From Baylisascaris procyonis (taxonomy: Eukaryota > Nematoda > Chromadorea > Rhabditida > Ascarididae), in contig JAZARR010000153.1 in the NCBI GenBank assembly GCA_037389465.1, positions 2,837,001 through 2,901,000 on the forward strand: 64,000 bases of DNA, written 5' to 3'. Positions within the stretch are counted from its first letter, which is position 1. Every line of letters starts with the position of its first letter. This document shows, piece by piece, positions 1 to 13,900 of this stretch. The position numbers were made by a program, and so were the translations under genes. Under the pieces are notes generated by a model. It made no database searches and was not told the origin of the DNA. It was given only the letters and a program-made list of their open reading frames with translations.

Positions 1-621
1 TATGAATTTCGAATACTATAAAATTCTAAAACATTTTACAATTAGAGATTCTGTCTTCTTTTGTTATCATCTCGTTTATTATTGCCGTAGAAGTAATTTA
101 GTTATTAGATTTTAGGCTCAAATTTATAGCTTTATCGAGAAATTATCAAATAAGATACTTTCCATTTAGTTATATCATTTAATAAAGGCCTCTTCGACAA
201 TGATTTTCACAAAAAAAAATTATGCTTGAGTATTCTTCATATTGTAGGCTTTATCGACTGTAGCGTTACGGTGGGTCTTTGAAGTCATTGAATGAAATGA
301 CTGAGTAGGCGGTTATCAATAAGATTTGTCGTATCCACTGACACAACGAAAATAGGGATTTTGATCCAGTTCAGTCCATTATTGAGCTTGATCGTTGAAA
401 GAGAAATCCAACTTTATGAGTCATCGAACAACTTTTTTTTGTATTTTTGGTTTCAAAAAAGTGTTGAAAATGCTTTTTTTTGAATCTAATTCCAAATTTC
501 CTTATAATCTCTCCTTTCATCTCAGCATCTTTCATATATGAAGAGAGAGGAGGAGGAGATTGTAAATATGCGAATGGCTATTTTTATTTATGATAATTAT
601 TTAAGTGCCGATATATTTTAG
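1..621. other. No recognisable coding sequence
   Basis: AT-rich sequence upstream of the first recognisable exon of the zinc-finger gene, with no open stretch that could be tied to it. It is probably the preceding intron, because the exon at 622 starts inside a protein with no initiator in view and follows a plausible acceptor (atattttag). Confidence 0.5.
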
Positions 622-3600
622 ATCTATCGTTTCAAGTGCAAATATCCGAATTGCGATGTAGAGCATTATAGAAAGGATCAAATGGAAAATCATCACTCAA
701 AACAACATGGTAAAATTGATCCAACACTTATGGAAGATCGAACCGCCGAATTATTCAACTCCTGTCAAGTAAATTACATCTCTGCTTTGTTGAAATATTC
801 TCTTATTAAATTCTAACTACTCGGATATGTCTCATTTAACTATTTTCCAGTGTCTAAGTCCTATTTTTTTCTGCTGGAAAATATACGTCATCTCCACGTT
901 ATATTTTCTGTAAAAACATTTCGAGAAAACTATTCCCTGAATGATTATCAAAATTTATAAATAAAAGATTTGTAGAAGAAATATATGTTCGTTATTACGT
1001 ATGGAATGAAGCAACACTCGGTTAGCGATGATAATTCAGTAAAATAAAAATATTTCCTCCTCGTTGATAGGGGCACTTTTGCCGAAAATTTTTTAGATCT
1101 GGAAGGGGGTGGGATGGGGAAAGAATTTTCCTATTTCAATAAAGCTAATGGGGAATATTTCGAATGCAAATTTATGGAGCAAAAGTATTTGTTACATCGA
1201 ATCTAATTTAATCTCATAAATTGCGCGAATATAATCAAAATATATCCGATAATGTAATTAAATTTTTTCTAATCGTAATGCTAAATTTTATTGGTTGATT
1301 TAAATTATAAACGGATCGATCGGAGAACGTAGCATACAAATATTAGGCATATTTAATTGAGCATAAATATTTTCGAAATTCATCGAACAATTTAGGTGAT
1401 GCTAAATGAAATGATTCATGGCATACCTCATATTTAATGGATTTCTTATTTATAGCTTTAATGATATCAATTTCGAAATTAATTCGACACATATGTTCTA
1501 CAAGTGCACATTTGCAAAAGCACATTGAAAATCTAAATTATTTTTGCTTCATTGTCATCAAGGTTATAGCTCTTCTTTTAGTGCAATCTGTAGTAGAGAA
1601 CATTGTTTCTGCAAGCAACGCGCAGCACGTACTATGCGTTTTTTGGATTATCTTAGATTTCGTCCTTCTGTATAGTATTGTTTGCTTACATTGATAAAAC
1701 GTTCATGTATTTGCATAAGTGAAAAAAAAAAATTTATGCAGGAATTATCGATGCAACTACTCGGCACAACGGGAAATACACCAGGACCAACGGCTGCAAA
1801 AGCGCAGCTTGCCTATAATGCAACTCTTGCAGCACAAGCACAAAATCATAACAAGAAGAAGAAAAAACCTTCGGCAAGTTTCGAGGTTCTATTTTACTGA
1901 TTACTGTAATTGCTTTTCATCGTTTTCATGATCGTTGAGAAAATGATCGATTTTTATGAGATGAACAGAATTTATGAGAAAAGATTTTCTTACATTGTGA
2001 AAAGATTCAAATGTTTCGAAGTATCAACAAGACTCCTGAAATAAAAAGTCAACGTGGAACATATAATTCCTCTTGTATAAAAAATAAATTCAAGGTCGTG
2101 ATCCTTGTTATTAAACCTCTTTTCTCTGGAAGGCACTAAGAAAGTTGTCAGGTTGGGGGCTAGGTTTCAGAACTCTCTAGTTGAGAAGTACAAAATTGAT
2201 TTACTAGGAACCTATCAGCCTAATTCGGCCACGTTGATCGACGATTCTCTGTCTTAAATCTCTCATAAAATTATTGATCGAAAAGAATGTTATTTTAGAA
2301 TATAGAGATCCCTCCACCAGCGCCAGTGGTAAGTTCACCTCCAGCAGAACCGAAAATACCGACCCCAGTGCTTGATCCTGCGTCAAAATTTGTTGGAGAA
2401 CATCCCGAAGAGCAAACACTTGAATGTCGACTTTGTCACAAATTGATGTACAATCGGGTGAGGATTTTCACTTCCACTTAATTTATTATTATCGTTTTGC
2501 ACATAATTATTCACAATATGCATGAATTTATAAACACAGTATTGAGGAATGTTTAGTTGCTTATTAAGTATGTAATTTTTTCATTGAATAATCTTTGGTA
2601 AAGATGAATATCTAAGACGTTAGTATATGCCGAGAAATCTGTTAAAGATTATTAATTTGCGCATACGTATAGTTTCTATTGAATTCATTATATGGACGGA
2701 GAGCTGTACGTTGTATATATGACTATCCATTGCAAAGATGATCTTATCATTTCTTCCTAACCTTAATGGGACAATTTTTAGTGTTAATTTCCTAATTGAA
2801 TTTTATGGTGAAAATTTTATGCACATCACATTCATCCTGAAATTAATATAGTAAGTACAAATGCTAATAATAAACAATATCCATTTAACGATGTGACAAA
2901 TATATTATTTTCTAATGATTCAAAATCGTTATTTTCCACCAATCGTTTTTTATAGAATATTCACCTTTTCTGATAGTAAGATTTATTTGCAGATTAGAGG
3001 CTTTCATATTCTGTGGCACATGGCAAAGGATTTGGGTATCAATCGTTACGCATGTAAATTCTGTGAATTTGGTCATGATCGATCACAATCTGTACAAACG
3101 CACGGGAAACGAGAACATGGCGTTGAAGATTGCGTAGAGGATCGCATAGAGGTGAGTTGTTTGTGAGTATGAATTTGAGTTTGCTTGAAAGGAGGTGACG
3201 GGGTCACACCCACATGCCCTCCCCTCTCCTATCTCCGTCCTTCACCTTCACGGTTCCTTTTTACGGGTCTAGTCGTTGTGAAGAAAGATTCTCTATTATT
3301 GAGTTGCTGTAAAATTCACGATTTTTCCTTACTCTTCACTGAACTGATTGTTGTTTAGTATGTCCAGTACCATCCATCGTCACCTTCCTAGTGGGCGTTT
3401 CCAGCGACATACGCTCACTCTCCCTTTTTCTTGTCTAATTGAAGTGCATTTATGTTTGTATTAAGGTGATAGATAACGCCTCATAATACTATGCTTCTAG
3501 ATTTGATTCACAATCGTTCGATATGCTAATCTATCCTCCCATAAGTATTATTTTATGGGACAAGTGGTTCTGACGACTTAATTGTCAACATATCTTTTAT

Positions 3601-6600
3601 GGAGAGGGGAGGGGGACTTTTCATAAACCATCAAATTAGTTTTCGTCTTTTTTCGTTGTATCAAACGTAATTCTATCAAATTCTTAGTCATTGTTATCGA
3701 TTCTTTATTTTCTTTTCACTAAATGAAGTTTATCTTACTTCTGCGCTTTTCTTTACCAATATGTCATTTAATCGATTTTATTTATCATTTCTTTTCACCA
3801 AATTCGAGAATGATGCCATCTTCTTTTCAATAATTTTATCCTCACAAGAAGCAATTCTCTTCTTTTTCAATTTCAAAACGCACAATGAAATGCTCAATGA
3901 GAGATATTTTCAGGAATATTCCGATGAAGTGAAATCGATGTCTGAAGCGTGTTTCGGCTTTCAGGCATTATTCTCTCAGGATAGTCGACGACGTAGCAAA
4001 ATCCCCATTGCTCTACCTGTTCGTTTTAAAAATTTTTTTTTTTTTTGTGTTGACGATCCATTTCCATAAGACTCTCTCTCTCTCTCTCTCTCAAAAAAAG
4101 AAAATAATAATAATAATTCGAGGAGGAGAAAAGGGAAGAGACAAAGTGTTACAGATATTTTACATAAGTTTTCCGTTTTGGTTGTTAAGTAATCATAGTG
4201 ATCACTGTTTTAATGAAATTCAGCTTCAAAGTTATGCTGAGGGTGTTGAAGAATATTGCATAATTAACATTTTAATTGACTTATGCATCCTCTCGGATTT
4301 CTTTTTGGGAGTCTAAAGTTTCGCTAAGGTAGGAGAGGAAGGTATAGAAAGATATCTTCAATAATAGCACTGACAGGTATGACAGGTTATAAAGAACGAA
4401 CGCTTAATACACATGTGTAAGTGTATTTTGCTTAAGTTTCAGCGAGCGGAGGCATTAGACGATATAACTGAGGGTAGTGAAGGAGGTTTATCAATGGAGC
4501 ACAATGAAGATGACGAGGAACTCGAAGATCACGATCACGAAGGAGATATAGAGCATGAGATGAACGATGAGCATGAAGAACACGATACGAACGAAGAGGT
4601 TTTAGATGATGACAACAAAGAGGTTGGTCATTTTATGCATAAACTCTTGCTTATTAGAAATCCAAGACAACTTCTTAATCACCTCTCACCTCCCTTCTCC
4701 AATTTCCTTTCCAATCCCTCCCTCCTTATCGTTGTTTTTTATTTCTATGCTTTGATTCTGTTAATTATGACTCCACACAAGAAATGGTTGATTTGTGTTC
4801 TAATGTTTTAGACATGAAAAAAACTCAAAAGATAAACTTTTTTTGCTTGAACGAATTCATCCATACCCATATACTTATGATTGACAATCTCTAACACTTT
4901 GAGAACTAAACCACCGCCGAATATTATTAGCCGTCGTTCGATCCCCTCAGCACATAGAATCATGCGAGCTTTGCCTTCCACGTCTTCCATCTATAGGTAT
5001 TCATTGAGAGTGGGCAACTCATCTTCGAGGGGTGATTTATGGTCCACTTTTGTTAGATTTTGAGTCACTCAAGCATGTGAGTGGGTTATAGGAGGAACGG
5101 CAAGAAATATTGTCATCCACTGCACCATGTCGAACTCCAAATGCAACAACAATTAAAGTGATTCCATCGAATACTCCAAAATCGGAAACTCGCTCATCAG
5201 TAACCTCAATTTCTTCATCTACCTCATCGCATCGATCTCGTAAAACAAAAAATCGTCGTTTTGGTATTCGAAAACCACCATCACGTTTAAAACGAAAAGA
5301 GATGGCTCGATTACGTGAAATGAGTATGAAACTTGGTGGTGCTCAATATTTCAAGAAACGTATCAACGAAGCTGCACATTGCGAGGTTTGTTTATGATTA
5401 TGAACATCACTCTTTTATAATAAACTTTTGCGAAATTTTTCCACTATGATATGCGATGATAATTAAGTTACTCTTCTCAACAAAAACATCGAAATGCATT
5501 CATACAAATGATTGCAAAATAACCCTAAAGCCAAATCTGAGAGGAGCTTAGGAGCATCAAATAGATGGAGGGAAAATAAATTTCGCATTTAAATATTCCT
5601 AAGGCTACATTTGTCGGAATATTTTCAGCTTTCGACTGATCGTTATACGTTTCCATTTTCCCTCTCGTATTGATGATGCTCTAACGTTGATATGAATTAC
5701 ACATAAACTAAGGTCGTAACTTTAAAGCCTTGTCTTCATTCACTTAGTTAGAGCTAGTTGATGAGTTGGGGAGGTAGTGGTCTGAAAGAATGTTTAATAT
5801 ATCCGAAGTAGCAACAACATACCTTTAGTGCCATCGGTTCGGCCCCGAATCTGTTCCTCCGATGTGAAATGAACCATACGTAATAGGTGCAAGCAGAAAA
5901 AAGGAGAGAGATGAGCACTATATGTCTCTCTCTTCATTTCATTCACTTACATGCGCATATTTAGAAATGCGGTGTACAGACAACATCTCGTATGAGTGAT
6001 CATGCCTATCGCCATATGGATGCACAGCTATTTCTTTGTCCGCATTGTGACCTTGTAAGTTAAAACGCCTCTTATTTGTTATCGATTTGTCAATTTATTA
6101 ATCAATATTTCAGTTGCGGTCCAAGTATCTGAGTACAGCTTGAAATTACATAGCCAGACGATAGAAAGCTTAAATACGACCTACACAGTTTAAATGAAGC
6201 AGTATGCTTAGGTGTTTCGAGAATGAAGGACTAAGAAGAGTCTTCGGCGGTATGAAGAGTTTCATTGGGAACGGTGGAGAAGGAGGGAAGGGTACGGAGG
6301 CAAAAGATTAACTGCCAGGATCGTTATGTAAATTTTATGATCGTATCTTCCATTTATGCAAATGATCTTTCGAAATCATTTTCCTTTTTATTCCCAATAC
6401 TATTGATTGTGAATATTTAGATGTGATTAAGTATTTATTGGTTCTATGCGCAGTAGATGTGCTAATTTGATGGGCGAATAACGTTTTCATTAACCGATAA
6501 ATCTATACGAAATCTCCGTTGTTAATATTGATTTTTATATTGCATACAGATACTTGGCTGAACTATACGATTAAAGTAGATCTTCTTAAGCCTCTTCTGT

Positions 6601-9017
6601 TGGTATTAGAGAAAGATTAAGCTCCTCTCGAAAATAAAACCCCTTATTCCTGACTTGGAAACACTGAATTGTTTAAGGTACTAAAACAAATTATCTTCAT
6701 ATTTAAGGGTAATCAATCACGCGAATTGGTTGTTCGTCATATTCGAGATATGCACGACTCGACAGAGCATCCAATCGATGATAGGCTCAAATATGCAGCT
6801 GAAATAAAAGAGATGATTCGCCAATGTTATCCAGCGTATTTTGTAGATGCACCAATACCAACGGCTGCTGATATTGAAAAATTGTTAGTTTATTGTTGTT
6901 TAGTTTTTTGTGCTATCTGAGAGAGTCTTTTAGATTCGTTGAGAGCAGATGCGGGTGAAATCAGATTCTTTAGAGAATAGAGTCAAACATATATGTAACT
7001 GTAAGCTCAAATATAGATCAAATTTCCGTTTATTGCTATCTTTTCGCAATTTTTCACGCTCGAGATCGCCTTTGCACGGCATTAATATACAAACCGTCAT
7101 TGATAAGATACGATAACATATATTGCCTCCAAATTTTGGTGTCGAAAATTTACCTCACAATATATTGTCATTTATATGAAACGTTTAATGTTTTTTTTTT
7201 GCTGCCATTAATCAGCGTCGATACGAATGAACTCTATCGAGATTATTCACTTTTGCATCGAAGTTTTACACCTCAAATATTGAAATTATTTAAAATTATT
7301 TAAAATTATTTAATTATTTAAAACCATGAATGTTTGGTTAGTATTTTTCACGCGCATCTACAAAAATGAGGAAATCCATTGATGTAGTCTCGTCGCTTCG
7401 TTAATTCTTTTGTGAAAAAAAAAAAACTTTTGAACTTTCGCATATTCTTCTAAAAATATATAAGCAATTTTGATTTCATCCCGATTAATGCAATTCTTTG
7501 TCGTATCACAGATATTTTCCTTTCGTTGAATTTTCTCATTTCGAATGCCTTCGTTACCTCTGATTCTTAAGTGTTGGCAATATCATAGTATAGACGATAA
7601 CGACAGTAACGAAATGCTCCAGAAATCGTACAAAAGCTTCGATCGTGCGTTGCCGAGATGCATAACTACTGAAGCTATAAAATCACCAACTTTGCGCAAT
7701 TGTACCTTCCACTTTAGCGTTCTTCGATTTTAGAACGACACCTTTGCTGCTTGAAGCCATCAAGCGTCGTCGACAGCGTCTTATGAGGACATAACTTTCT
7801 ATCCCAAGGCCACGTATTTTTCGAATTTTCGAACCCTAGTGAAAGTAGTCTCTCAGTTTGAAGTTCATTTATTTACAATCTTCATAAACCCGTAAAAAGT
7901 GGTAACAATTCTGGTTGAGTGATCTATAGCATTTTTTATTTCAGAAAAGCGAGTTTGGAAATGGACGATTGTATTAAAGGAGATCGAGAGGAAGCACCTG
8001 AAGATGAAAGCAACGAACATGAAGCCGATGATGAAGAACATGACGCTGAAGAGGTTCGCTTGCTTTTTAGTTAATGCGCACATCGTCATTGTCGCATTGT
8101 ATTGAGTACTTTTTACGTTATATAATCTGAGGGTTGTTTATCAGTATTGATATAAGAAAATTCAGTTACAACAATAGCACAATGAATAATCATTCGTCTG
8201 GAAAATTGAAGGTAGAAAGTTCTGATTTCCACCAGGCGGGTGAAATTTTCATCGCTCAGATAAAACCTGCTTTTACTCGACTACATAACTGCAATATCCT
8301 ATCCAACGCGAAAAAAAAAAGATGCGGTAGTATCAAAAAATCATTGTGAATTGATTAAGCCTGCTTTTGCTTGAAGAATATCTACAAATATACTCATTAT
8401 TTCATTTTATTGCATCTTCCATTATTTCGTTTTGCATTATAGAGCATATGTCATCATAGGAAGTGAATAGAACGAATATGAGTGAAAGTTCGTTAACTGA
8501 TAATCATTTGCAAAGTCGCTGAAGGTTTATATCTACGAAATATGGTCTATTTCTAAGTATTAAATCAGTGAGGATGAAAACTTAAAGAACGACTTTCTTT
8601 GCTATGAATCCATGAGTCAGTTCTGTCCGAAATTTTTGTTCAATTGTCGAAATCAATTCCTATTTAAATATTAATGTCCATCTAGTGCTCCGTGACTTCC
8701 GTTTTCCCAACATTTTTAGATCAACGATCTAGTGCATTTATCTAGCTTAGAAAATGTGATTGACTAATATCCATATGCAGTCAGGAGAGGAAGGTGATAG
8801 AGGAGGCGATGAGGTGCTACATGACGATGAAGAAACGGGACATGAAGAGGACGAAACAGGACATGAGGAAGACGAAATGGGACATGAAGAGGACAAGTCA
8901 GATGGTGGAGAAGAAGAACAACACACCACAGAGAACGAAGACGATATCGTCAAAAATGTTATGGAAACTCGTACAGCAACTAGAGAAGAAGATGAAGAAA
9001 TTGAAGCTGAAATGTAA
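622..9017 (+). CDS. C2H2-type zinc-finger protein with acidic C-terminal tail (5' end outside window)
   Basis: Exons read as 622-768, 1742-1885 (or to 1873), 2299-2457, 2993-3151, 3914-4018, 4443-4622, 5092-5385, 5965-6054, 6708-6883, 7945-8053 and 8781-9017 (TAA). All junction phases agree. Five C2H2-like fingers are visible: C-x4-C (CKYPNC) in the first exon, CRLC...H-x3-H across exons 3-4, CKFC-x12-H-x4-H, CEKC...H-x3-H across exons 7-8, and CPHC-x12-H-x4-H across exons 8-9. Three fingers are followed by a related linker with an acidic Asp-Arg segment; two linkers continue to an aromatic-rich Cys-Phe or Cys-Tyr segment. A Ser/Thr- and Arg/Lys-rich stretch (5092-5385) may be a nuclear localisation region. 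The tail is dominated by Glu, Asp and His, including GHEEDE repeats. Fingers suggest nuclear nucleic-acid binding; no target can be inferred. No named family is recognised. The start lies upstream. Some donors are non-consensus (gttcgt, gttggt), so exact ends at 1885, 4018 and 4622 are less certain. Confidence 0.78.
7281..7322. repeat. AT-rich short tandem repeat (aaattattt unit)
   Basis: About four copies of a 9-10 bp unit (aaattattta), slightly degenerate, inside the intron between zinc-finger exons 6708-6883 and 7945-8053. Simple-sequence repeat with no inferred function. Confidence 0.7.
8832..8894 (+). repeat. In-frame 21-bp tandem repeat (three copies)
   Basis: Three tandem 21-bp units inside the last zinc-finger exon, each encoding seven residues of the form E-[TM]-G-H-E-E-D. 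Copies differ only by a few mostly silent changes, so the repeat grew by in-frame duplication and its length may vary between strains. It extends the acidic tail. Confidence 0.9.
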
Positions 9018-10905
9018 GCTAATCATCGATCACCTCACAACTTTGCCTCTAGAATATTTCATTGGTTTGTTATCCGGCTAGTTATTGAAGTGCACATTCA
9101 GTCAAACGTAAAAAAATTTTCATTGAAGTGGTTATAGAACTCGTTGTCAGTGGCACATATTCAGAACCCGCTGGCGATAAAAATAGTGAAGAAATCGACT
9201 GAAATGAGGAGGGTTATTGCCGGAGGTTATCTCCATTTCACATATTCCGTTATTCAGTTATTGCAGGCAATGATAGAAGTACATAGACGTTTTATTTGTC
9301 ACAATGTGTATCCCCCGATAGAATTGCCTGATTATGGAAAAGCATAGATAGAAATCGCTGCCTTAATGGGACCATTTTTTTCGGTATTTACACTTTTGAT
9401 GTTCGATTTTATCGAAACTGAAATTGTTCCTTCAGAATTGCGTGTTCTATGCAGCACTTATTAGAGGTGGACGTAATCGAATTTCATCATTGAATAGCAG
9501 CTAAGGAAATATATAGTTTTTGTTTCTCAGGCATGCTAGCCAATAAAGTTTGGTGTTGTTGAATAGATTTATCAACTTTGGCAATAAACGTTGCATATCG
9601 TAGCCACATTGAAATCGGGTGATGGTTGCTGTGTGAGAAAACCACATAATGGACATTGAGTGGAGGAGTAGGGGGACATTGACTACGCGAAAAATTCTTC
9701 ATCTTTGATATTTTAATTGATTTCAAGGTCAGGTGAAACGTTTTAGTAATGCAGTTGATGTCATTGCTCCGCCCCCCCCCCCTACGTTCTATCACAGACG
9801 TCATGTGGCCCATTGCCCCACAGCGTAGCCATTCCCGAAAACTACATTATCGTTGTATATATTAACTCATTTGACCTATTCGTTATTGAGTACTGTTATT
9901 TTGTTGTAAAGCGTTGTCATCGAATGATCGCCGCATATAGCTGCCAGATTTTTCTGCTTGGTTCCTTTCATGATTTCCAATTCCTGTGGATATTTGCTGA
10001 AGACAATTAAAACGATGTTTTATATCTGAGGGGATATATCATTGACGAATTTTTACGCCCATAAATGGCCATTATCGCATCCGAATTGATGCAATAGAAG
10101 CCGTTAAAATCATCTTGATTAACTTTGAAGAATCACAAATAGGGCCCATTTTCTTCTATTATTTCAATGGATGAACATCATGAAATACTATTAGAATATG
10201 GAATATCTTTGAGGGAATTTTTTCAGTGTTTTTTTTTTTGTTTATGAATTCATTTTCCAATAGAAATAAATCAGAATCAAAATTTATCTATGCAGCTAAA
10301 AAAATAATCGTTATGACAATAATGATTTCATTGAATGATATTTTCTTGAAAGCTTTATACCTCGCAATAGTATTTGTTCAGTATTGATATTATTTTTGCA
10401 TTGTTTTATCATCGTTATGCACAACAGTTTGCTCCGAAACCGCTTATTATAAAGCTCAAATAATTTGTCCACTTTTTTTTGTTTTTTTTTTTGATTGATT
10501 TTTTTATGTTTCAAAGATGACTTTTATATACAATTGATTTATCGATTATTTTTATTCGAAAAGTAAGACTTGTATACAATACTCAACTCTTATGGGTCTC
10601 TCTCTTTCTTTATATACTCTTTTTTAGTGCTTTTGCTTCCTTTGTTTCCTTTTGTTTTTTTTTTATTTGTTTGTTAGCCGTGAAAGTTTGCAATCATCAT
10701 AAGAGTTTTGAGGAATTATGGGAGGGGAATGAAGCTGAATAGATGATCGCGGACTGACTATTCGAATCATTCTACCAAGCGATTCAATATGCGCCTTATT
10801 TCAAGTGGTGTGTTTGCATATTTACTCTAAAAAAAGTTTTCATGCCCTTAATCACTCTAGACGAAATTTTCATACCCTTATCACTGAAAATTTATCGACG
10901 TATCG

Positions 10906-10907
<2 letters not shown>

Positions 10908-10960
<53 letters not shown>
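10908..10960. repeat. (TA)n microsatellite
   Basis: About 26 uninterrupted TA dinucleotides, directly readable. Likely length-polymorphic. Confidence 0.97.
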
Positions 10961-10965
<5 letters not shown>

Positions 10966-13900
10966 TTCAGCATTACTATCATTATTGATGAGCAAATACA
11001 ATGCTTCGAAATTTCGATGATTATTTAACGAATAGCACAGCAAATTTATCCTTATTCGAACTTTACCTATCGTTATGAACTTTAATAGCTGTTTTTATGG
11101 TGTTTTTTATGTGTTCATAGTGTTTTTCCGACAAAAGCATAGAAAACATTCTGCAATACCCGTTTACATTTGCTTTACATACATAGGTAAAGGTGAAGTG
11201 TTTTATAGTTGGAATAAATTACACTCTTTAACTTTGAAGTGATTAAATTTGAACTTTTCTTGGTATATTAGCCTCTGATTCGTAAGATACACCATTCTTA
11301 TGGATACGGTTAGTGTATTACTCAGAAACAACAAAAACTGCATCGCACCATCGGACTGCGAAACAGTGTGATTTGTGAACCTCCAACCTGGAATACCCAA
11401 GAATACTGGAGTCGAATGAAGATTGCTTCATTCCCCTATGAAATCAAGGAAAGGGGACATGGACTAAGTTGGGAGTTTCCTGGTACCCCAATGAAACCCT
11501 TACTGGCTAATCGCTACTTCCCACTTACGGGGAAATGCATTCAAAAAATTCAGACTCTGATTTTATTAGTATCAGCTAGCCGGACAGCACATGCCCAACA
11601 CCTTTGCTCAGGAAACCAGCACCATAGAGAAACTGTCTCAGTTTAACGCAATTTCCATTGTAATTGAAAAATTTTCGAGCAGTAGTCGGGTTTTTTTCAG
11701 ATTGTTATGGAAAAAACGTGAAAGTTTAATCGATTTTATGAAATGCGTAACATTTGAAGACAGAGGTGAAGCATGCTTGAACGGTTGTTTAAACCATAAT
11801 GTTGCCTTTACTTTATTAATTTTTAATGTATATATTGTTTTTGAGCTTCCAATTTGTTTTTCTCTCTTCAAAATGTGGTTATTTTCCCTCCATACTATTG
11901 AGTGCCGATGGAAATAAAACAATTTTGTTTGTTTCTTTGTTTGATGTTGTTTTGCATGAATACACGGAAGCTCTGATCCGCATAGATTAACTTTTTTTTG
12001 TGACTTTATTTAGTGTTCTTTTAAAATTGCTTCTTGAAGGCGATATCAAAGGAGTAAAGTGGTAATTAAACACAACGTTTAATACGCCACTAGAAGTTAC
12101 TGATAAGCGAACAATAAGTGATAACAATCTTATGTGATATTATGTGCTTCTGAGGTTAAGAACTGTCTAATAATATTCCGTAGAATTTATTAGCAAATAT
12201 AAATTGACAGTTATCGATAAGGTTAAATAACGAACGATTCATTATGAACGGAAATGTTAATTGTACTATCGTTCATTGGCAATGGGAACGATATGTTGAC
12301 GTTGATATTTTTATTCCATGCTACAAAGATTTCCCATATATTTAAACGATTTTAATATAAAATGCACTCAACGTGTTTTCCATATTTTTATGTAGAAGAT
12401 TTAGGTGATTCTAACATAAAAATCAAAGCAAATTTATAATATATGAAACTAATCAAATTATAAGAGTAATGTGAGGCTTTAAGTAAATTTATTAATTAAA
12501 ACTACATCATTAGTTTTAGGCATTGAAATTCCGTTTTTTGGCATCAATCATTAGTGTTTTATCTGTGGATTGTGAAAATGAAACATTTTCTTTTTGCATT
12601 AATGATTATAAGCTAAAAAAGAAATGTGCTTGCGTAGAAAACTCGAGTCGATAAGAATTTATATGTCGATTCGTTAGGTTGAATAAGCGGTCTTATTTTA
12701 GTGTTGTTTGTACCAAATCCTATTAACGTGCGAGAAACTATGCTCAACACACATATATGACGGTTAAATTGGATGTGATCTGTGAAAATAGGATTGTATG
12801 GAGCTTGCTTAGCTCTAGCTTCAATCATCGTCAGATTCTTGTACCACTAGGGTAGAAATAGTAATTGTAAACGTTCCAATGGTCTATGGTATGCTAGATC
12901 TACTGCTTATACGTGTACAGTTCCACTAGAATAGCTAGAGAAATTGGAGTGATTTTCATAGGAGCGTTTCATCCGCAGCACGTTTTGCTCTACATCTCGA
13001 ATGATGTTCATATAGAGGAGAGGGCAAAGATCATGTAGTAATACTGAGAGGTCGATTGATATTATAAGCGAATAAACAATGCAATAAGAAACGAACTGCG
13101 ATTAACTTATTTGGTACGAGATTATACCAATGAACCGCTTTTTAGAGATTTTCTAAGGAAATGTCCTAGTTCTTTTTGGTGGAAAATAACCTTTTTTAGG
13201 TAAAAAAAAACGAAAGTACGGCAATAACTTCCTTGATATCTAAGTGGAGCTTTTTTCTATTTTTTGAGGGCGGGAAGTGGGGGTTACGAGGGGGAGGAGT
13301 TCTGACCTGCATGATCAATATGTCGACCAACTCATTGAAGGGATTCGATTAATGTTATAGAATTATTTAAAAATAATAATTCGATAGAATTGGTATTTTC
13401 TCCGACAGTCTTTTGCTTTCCAGCAAAGTGAAATTGTTTTTAGCTGGGAAAACTCGTTATCATATGGTATAGTTCAGTGCAGATATTGGTTTAATGTTGA
13501 ATGGCAGCGCGACTATGATCACTGTCTTTTTCCCAAAATTTCTGGAATTTATAATCATTCGTAAGTCTCACAGAATGCTCGATATGGTGGTATCATATCT
13601 GCGCAAGTTGGTTTTTGTCTGTGTTTGTCTATGTTTGCATGTCTGCACGTTTCGAAGGTTAAAGCTACGCGCTACAAATGCTGTGGCTATGGAACTTATT
13701 GGGTATAATTTACATTAGAGGACTACTTCGCACAAAAACAGTTGTAGCCATAATTTCACATGGAAGGCAGGCGTAGATCACTGCATTCTTGTTCAGCCTC
13801 TTTATATGAATGTGTTGGGAGTGTGGTGCGAAACGGACTATCGATCGAACGTTCACAGTGACATAAGTCGAGTTCGTGTTCCTTACTCTTGATCATCGGA

